7,164 bases of DNA from JBFHER01 sp041584055 (GTDB lineage Bacteria > Bacteroidota > Bacteroidia > Bacteroidales > UBA5342), in NCBI GenBank assembly GCA_041584055.1, contig JBFHER010000197.1:1-7164 (forward strand), written 5' to 3'. This document shows, one piece after another, positions 6,829 to 7,164 of this stretch (positions are counted from its first letter, which is position 1; each line of letters begins with the position of its first letter). Both the position numbers and the translations under genes were made by a program. The notes beneath the pieces were generated by a model. That model was given only the letters and a program-made list of their open reading frames with translations, did no database searches and had not been told where the DNA came from.

Positions 6829-6830
6829 GG

Positions 6831-7164
6831 ATGAAAGGAATTTGGATTATCGGGTTTATCGTTGTACTATTCACCGTCAATTCTCTCAGTGCACAAACCA
6901 TTCAGGTGATAGATTCAGAATCAAATGAGGTTATTTCGGGGGTCCGGATTTCCTATGGTTCTGACACTTTATTCACTGATAAAAACGGGCAATGTGACAT
7001 CAGTCCCTGGCCGGGTCATTCGGTGATGGTGATCTTTCATAATGATTATCAGCCTCAACTTCTTCGCAAGGCACGCCTGCAAGGCAATGCGCTCAGAATA
7101 CCACTGATTCCAAACAACATCTACATCAATGAGATAACGGTAAAAGCCAGGCGGATACAGCAAC
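6831..7164 (+). CDS. TonB-dependent receptor, N-terminal part only (runs off the right edge)
   Basis: The frame opens at ATG 6831 and stays open through 111 codons to the edge. An in-frame TAA at 6822-6824 rules out any earlier start. Residues 1-21 are a signal peptide (MKGIWIIGFIVVLF...) with likely cleavage at LSA|Q. Residues about 23-95 form a carboxypeptidase-regulatory-like domain (IQVIDSESNEVISGVRISYG, TLFTDKNGQCDI), less typical than that of the receptor at 1081-3951. Residues about 97-111 (IYINEITVKARRIQQ) match the linker that enters the plug, closely parallel to IQEVTVRAKES in the other receptor. That arrangement makes a TonB-dependent receptor the best call, but plug and barrel are outside the window and the ligand cannot be guessed. 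No Shine-Dalgarno sequence precedes the ATG. Confidence 0.85.
   Translation, partial: MKGIWIIGFIVVLFTVNSLSAQTIQVIDSESNEVISGVRISYGSDTLFTDKNGQCDISPWPGHSVMVIFHNDYQPQLLRKARLQGNALRIPLIPNNIYINEITVKARRIQQ

Larger units (their letters stand above)
6488..6830. other. Divergent intergenic region of 343 nt
   Basis: It separates the minus-strand lipoprotein gene from the plus-strand receptor gene and must carry the promoters of both. No open frame in it looks coding. Its left half (6488-6700) is plain AT-rich sequence, with an isolated TATCTTTG box on the plus strand at 6643-6650 that lacks a matching TTG upstream. The right half is structured: a perfect dyad at 6711-6725, an A/T dyad at 6752-6766, a GC-rich stem-loop at 6772-6793 and a promoter-like pair at 6798-6828. 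No clear promoter was found for the minus-strand gene. Confidence 0.7.

Noticed and set aside
6969..7163. Minus-strand open frame reaching the right edge
   Set aside because: Antisense to the plus-strand receptor, whose signal peptide and domain order are convincing.

Overview
The window looks like chromosomal DNA from a member of the Bacteroidota. The reasons are the two outer-membrane receptors that begin with a carboxypeptidase-regulatory-like domain, a surface-type lipoprotein of the DUF4876 kind, the 'FASC/LYSC' lipoboxes, AT-rich leaders without clear Shine-Dalgarno sequences, and promoter-like sites of the TTG / TAnnTTTG class. The genus cannot be told from this sequence.

From right to left on the minus strand there is a small lipoprotein gene of unknown function (6056-6487). 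After a 156-nt gap comes a tight three-gene block: a polytopic inner-membrane polyferredoxin of the NapH/NosR/CcoG type (3956-5899), a complete TonB-dependent receptor (1081-3951), and a DUF4876-like lipoprotein that runs off the left edge (1-1061). The spacings in the block are 4 nt and 19 nt, so it is almost certainly one transcript. On the plus strand, from 6831 to the right edge, a second TonB-dependent receptor begins; only its signal peptide, regulatory-like domain and linker are present. The 343-nt divergent gap between the small lipoprotein and this receptor (6488-6830) holds two perfect AT-rich dyads, a GC-rich stem-loop and a promoter-like sequence placed almost on the start codon.

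How the genes may work together (inference): the receptor and surface lipoprotein would bring an unidentified ligand across the outer membrane. The polyferredoxin would carry electrons from the cytoplasm to its large periplasmic C-terminal part, which looks like repeated heavy-metal-associated (HMA-like) folds. This resembles the logic of CcoG, a membrane cupric reductase with the same core, and suggests reductive capture of a metal or metal complex at the outer face of the inner membrane. The ligand cannot be read from the sequence. No RNA genes, insertion sequences, CRISPR arrays or convincing rho-independent terminators were seen.
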